Below, piece by piece: positions 5,077 through 5,729 of a DNA stretch of 5,729 nt (its first letter is position 1; every line of letters begins with the position of its first letter). The stretch lies in the NCBI GenBank assembly GCA_017503305.1, contig JAFVTJ010000092.1, positions 1 through 5,729 on the forward strand. Direction: 5' to 3'. A model generated the notes under the pieces. It was not told the origin of the DNA, did not search any database, and saw only the letters and a program-made list of their open reading frames with translations. The stretch comes from Clostridia bacterium (GTDB lineage Bacteria; Bacillota_A; Clostridia; Oscillospirales; Acutalibacteraceae). Made by a program: the position numbers and the translations under genes.

Positions 5077-5729
5077 ATGATTTCAGTTGCTATTGACGGT
5101 CCTGCAGGTGCAGGCAAAAGCACCTTGTCGCGCAAATTGGCCCAAACCTTAGGCTTTATTTACGTTGATACAGGCGCTCTTTACAGAACGGTTGGGCTTA
5201 AATTTTCCAATGCCGGCGCCGACACCACTTTAGACTGTGATATTGATGCCATTTTGGCTGACACCGCAGTTGATATTCGCTTTATAAACGGCGAACAGCG
5301 TGTTTTCTTGGACGGAAACGACGTTTCGGACGATATCAGAACTCCTACCGCTTCTATGATGGCCTCTGCCGTTTCGGCAAGACCACAGGTTCGTGCATTT
5401 TTACTTGAAATGCAAAGAAAATTAGCAAGAGAAAATAACGTTGTAATGGATGGACGTGATATCGGCACGGTGGTACTTCCCAATGCCGAGGTTAAAATCT
5501 ATCTTACCGCCTCTGCCGAAGCCAGAGCAAACCGTCGTTATAAAGAGCTTTTAGAAAAAGGCACAACCGTTACCTCCAAAGAAGTATATGACGATATGGT
5601 TCAGCGTGATTATAACGATATGAACCGTGAAATTGCCCCATTAAAACGTGCAGATGATGCTATTCTTGCAGATACTTCTGACCTTGATTTTGAGCAGTCA
5701 CTTGAGCTTATTCTTAATATTGTAAAAGA
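5077..5729 (+). CDS. cmk: Cytidylate kinase (last residues outside window)
   Basis: Cmk phosphorylates CMP and dCMP with ATP, recycling nucleotides from RNA and phospholipid turnover; it acts in the cytoplasm. AGGAG (5065-5069) is 7 bases before the ATG. There are 217 full codons and the frame runs off the end; bacterial Cmk is usually about 215-230 residues, so only a short tail should be missing. The P-loop is GPAGAGKST (8-16), followed by YVDTGALYR (29-37), part of the nucleotide-monophosphate binding region, and the CMP-specific segment DGRDIGT (125-131). RANRRYKEL (150-158) is the lid region, and QRDYNDMNREIAPLKRADDA (176-195) is the C-terminal signature. It follows the flavoprotein gene by 12 bases. 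From general knowledge of clostridial genomes, plsC and ispH or rpsA commonly come next, but those lie outside this window. Confidence 0.96.
   Translation, partial: MISVAIDGPAGAGKSTLSRKLAQTLGFIYVDTGALYRTVGLKFSNAGADTTLDCDIDAILADTAVDIRFINGEQRVFLDGNDVSDDIRTPTASMMASAVSARPQVRAFLLEMQRKLARENNVVMDGRDIGTVVLPNAEVKIYLTASAEARANRRYKELLEKGTTVTSKEVYDDMVQRDYNDMNREIAPLKRADDAILADTSDLDFEQSLELILNIVK

Noticed and set aside
5181..5483. Minus-strand open frame of 100 codons inside cmk
   Set aside because: It is antisense to conserved Cmk coding sequence and has no supporting signal.

Overview
This window looks like chromosomal sequence from a low-GC Gram-positive anaerobe, most likely a gut-type Clostridia relative. 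The evidence is strong AGGAGG-type ribosome binding sites, a consensus sigma-A promoter, very AT-rich intergenic DNA, a secreted transglutaminase-like protein with wall-binding-type repeats, a short 386-residue SerA paired with SerC, and an HI0933/BaiN-type flavoprotein gene directly upstream of cmk. The lineage is inferred from gene style; no marker gene fixes the species.

Layout. Positions 1-1248 (minus strand) hold the 5' part of a gene for an exported transglutaminase-like protein; its C-terminus lies beyond position 1. Positions 1249-1509 are a divergent, AT-rich control region with one promoter for each direction. Between the promoters lie two palindromes of the form GTTAA-N4-TTAAC, 53 bp apart. 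The proximal one matches all 14 fixed positions of the clostridial Rex operator (TTGTTAA-N4-TTAACAA) and the distal one matches 13 of 14. Positions 1510-3752 hold serC and serA, overlapping by one base and followed by a clear intrinsic terminator (3766-3797). Positions 3838-5064 encode an FAD-dependent oxidoreductase of the HI0933/BaiN family, probably from a TTG start. Positions 5077-5729 encode cytidylate kinase (cmk), cut by the window end a few residues before its likely C-terminus.

How the genes work together. SerA oxidises 3-phosphoglycerate to 3-phosphohydroxypyruvate with NAD+, and SerC transaminates that to phosphoserine, so the operon carries the first two steps of serine synthesis; the phosphatase step is not here. 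SerA keeps an ACT domain with the His and Asn expected for serine binding, so feedback inhibition is likely. The most notable observation is that this NADH-producing operon appears to sit under two Rex-type operators, which would tie serine synthesis, and possibly the divergent secreted protein, to the NADH/NAD+ ratio. The flavoprotein and cmk form a separate unit downstream of the terminator. I found no mobile element, CRISPR array, tRNA, rRNA or riboswitch.
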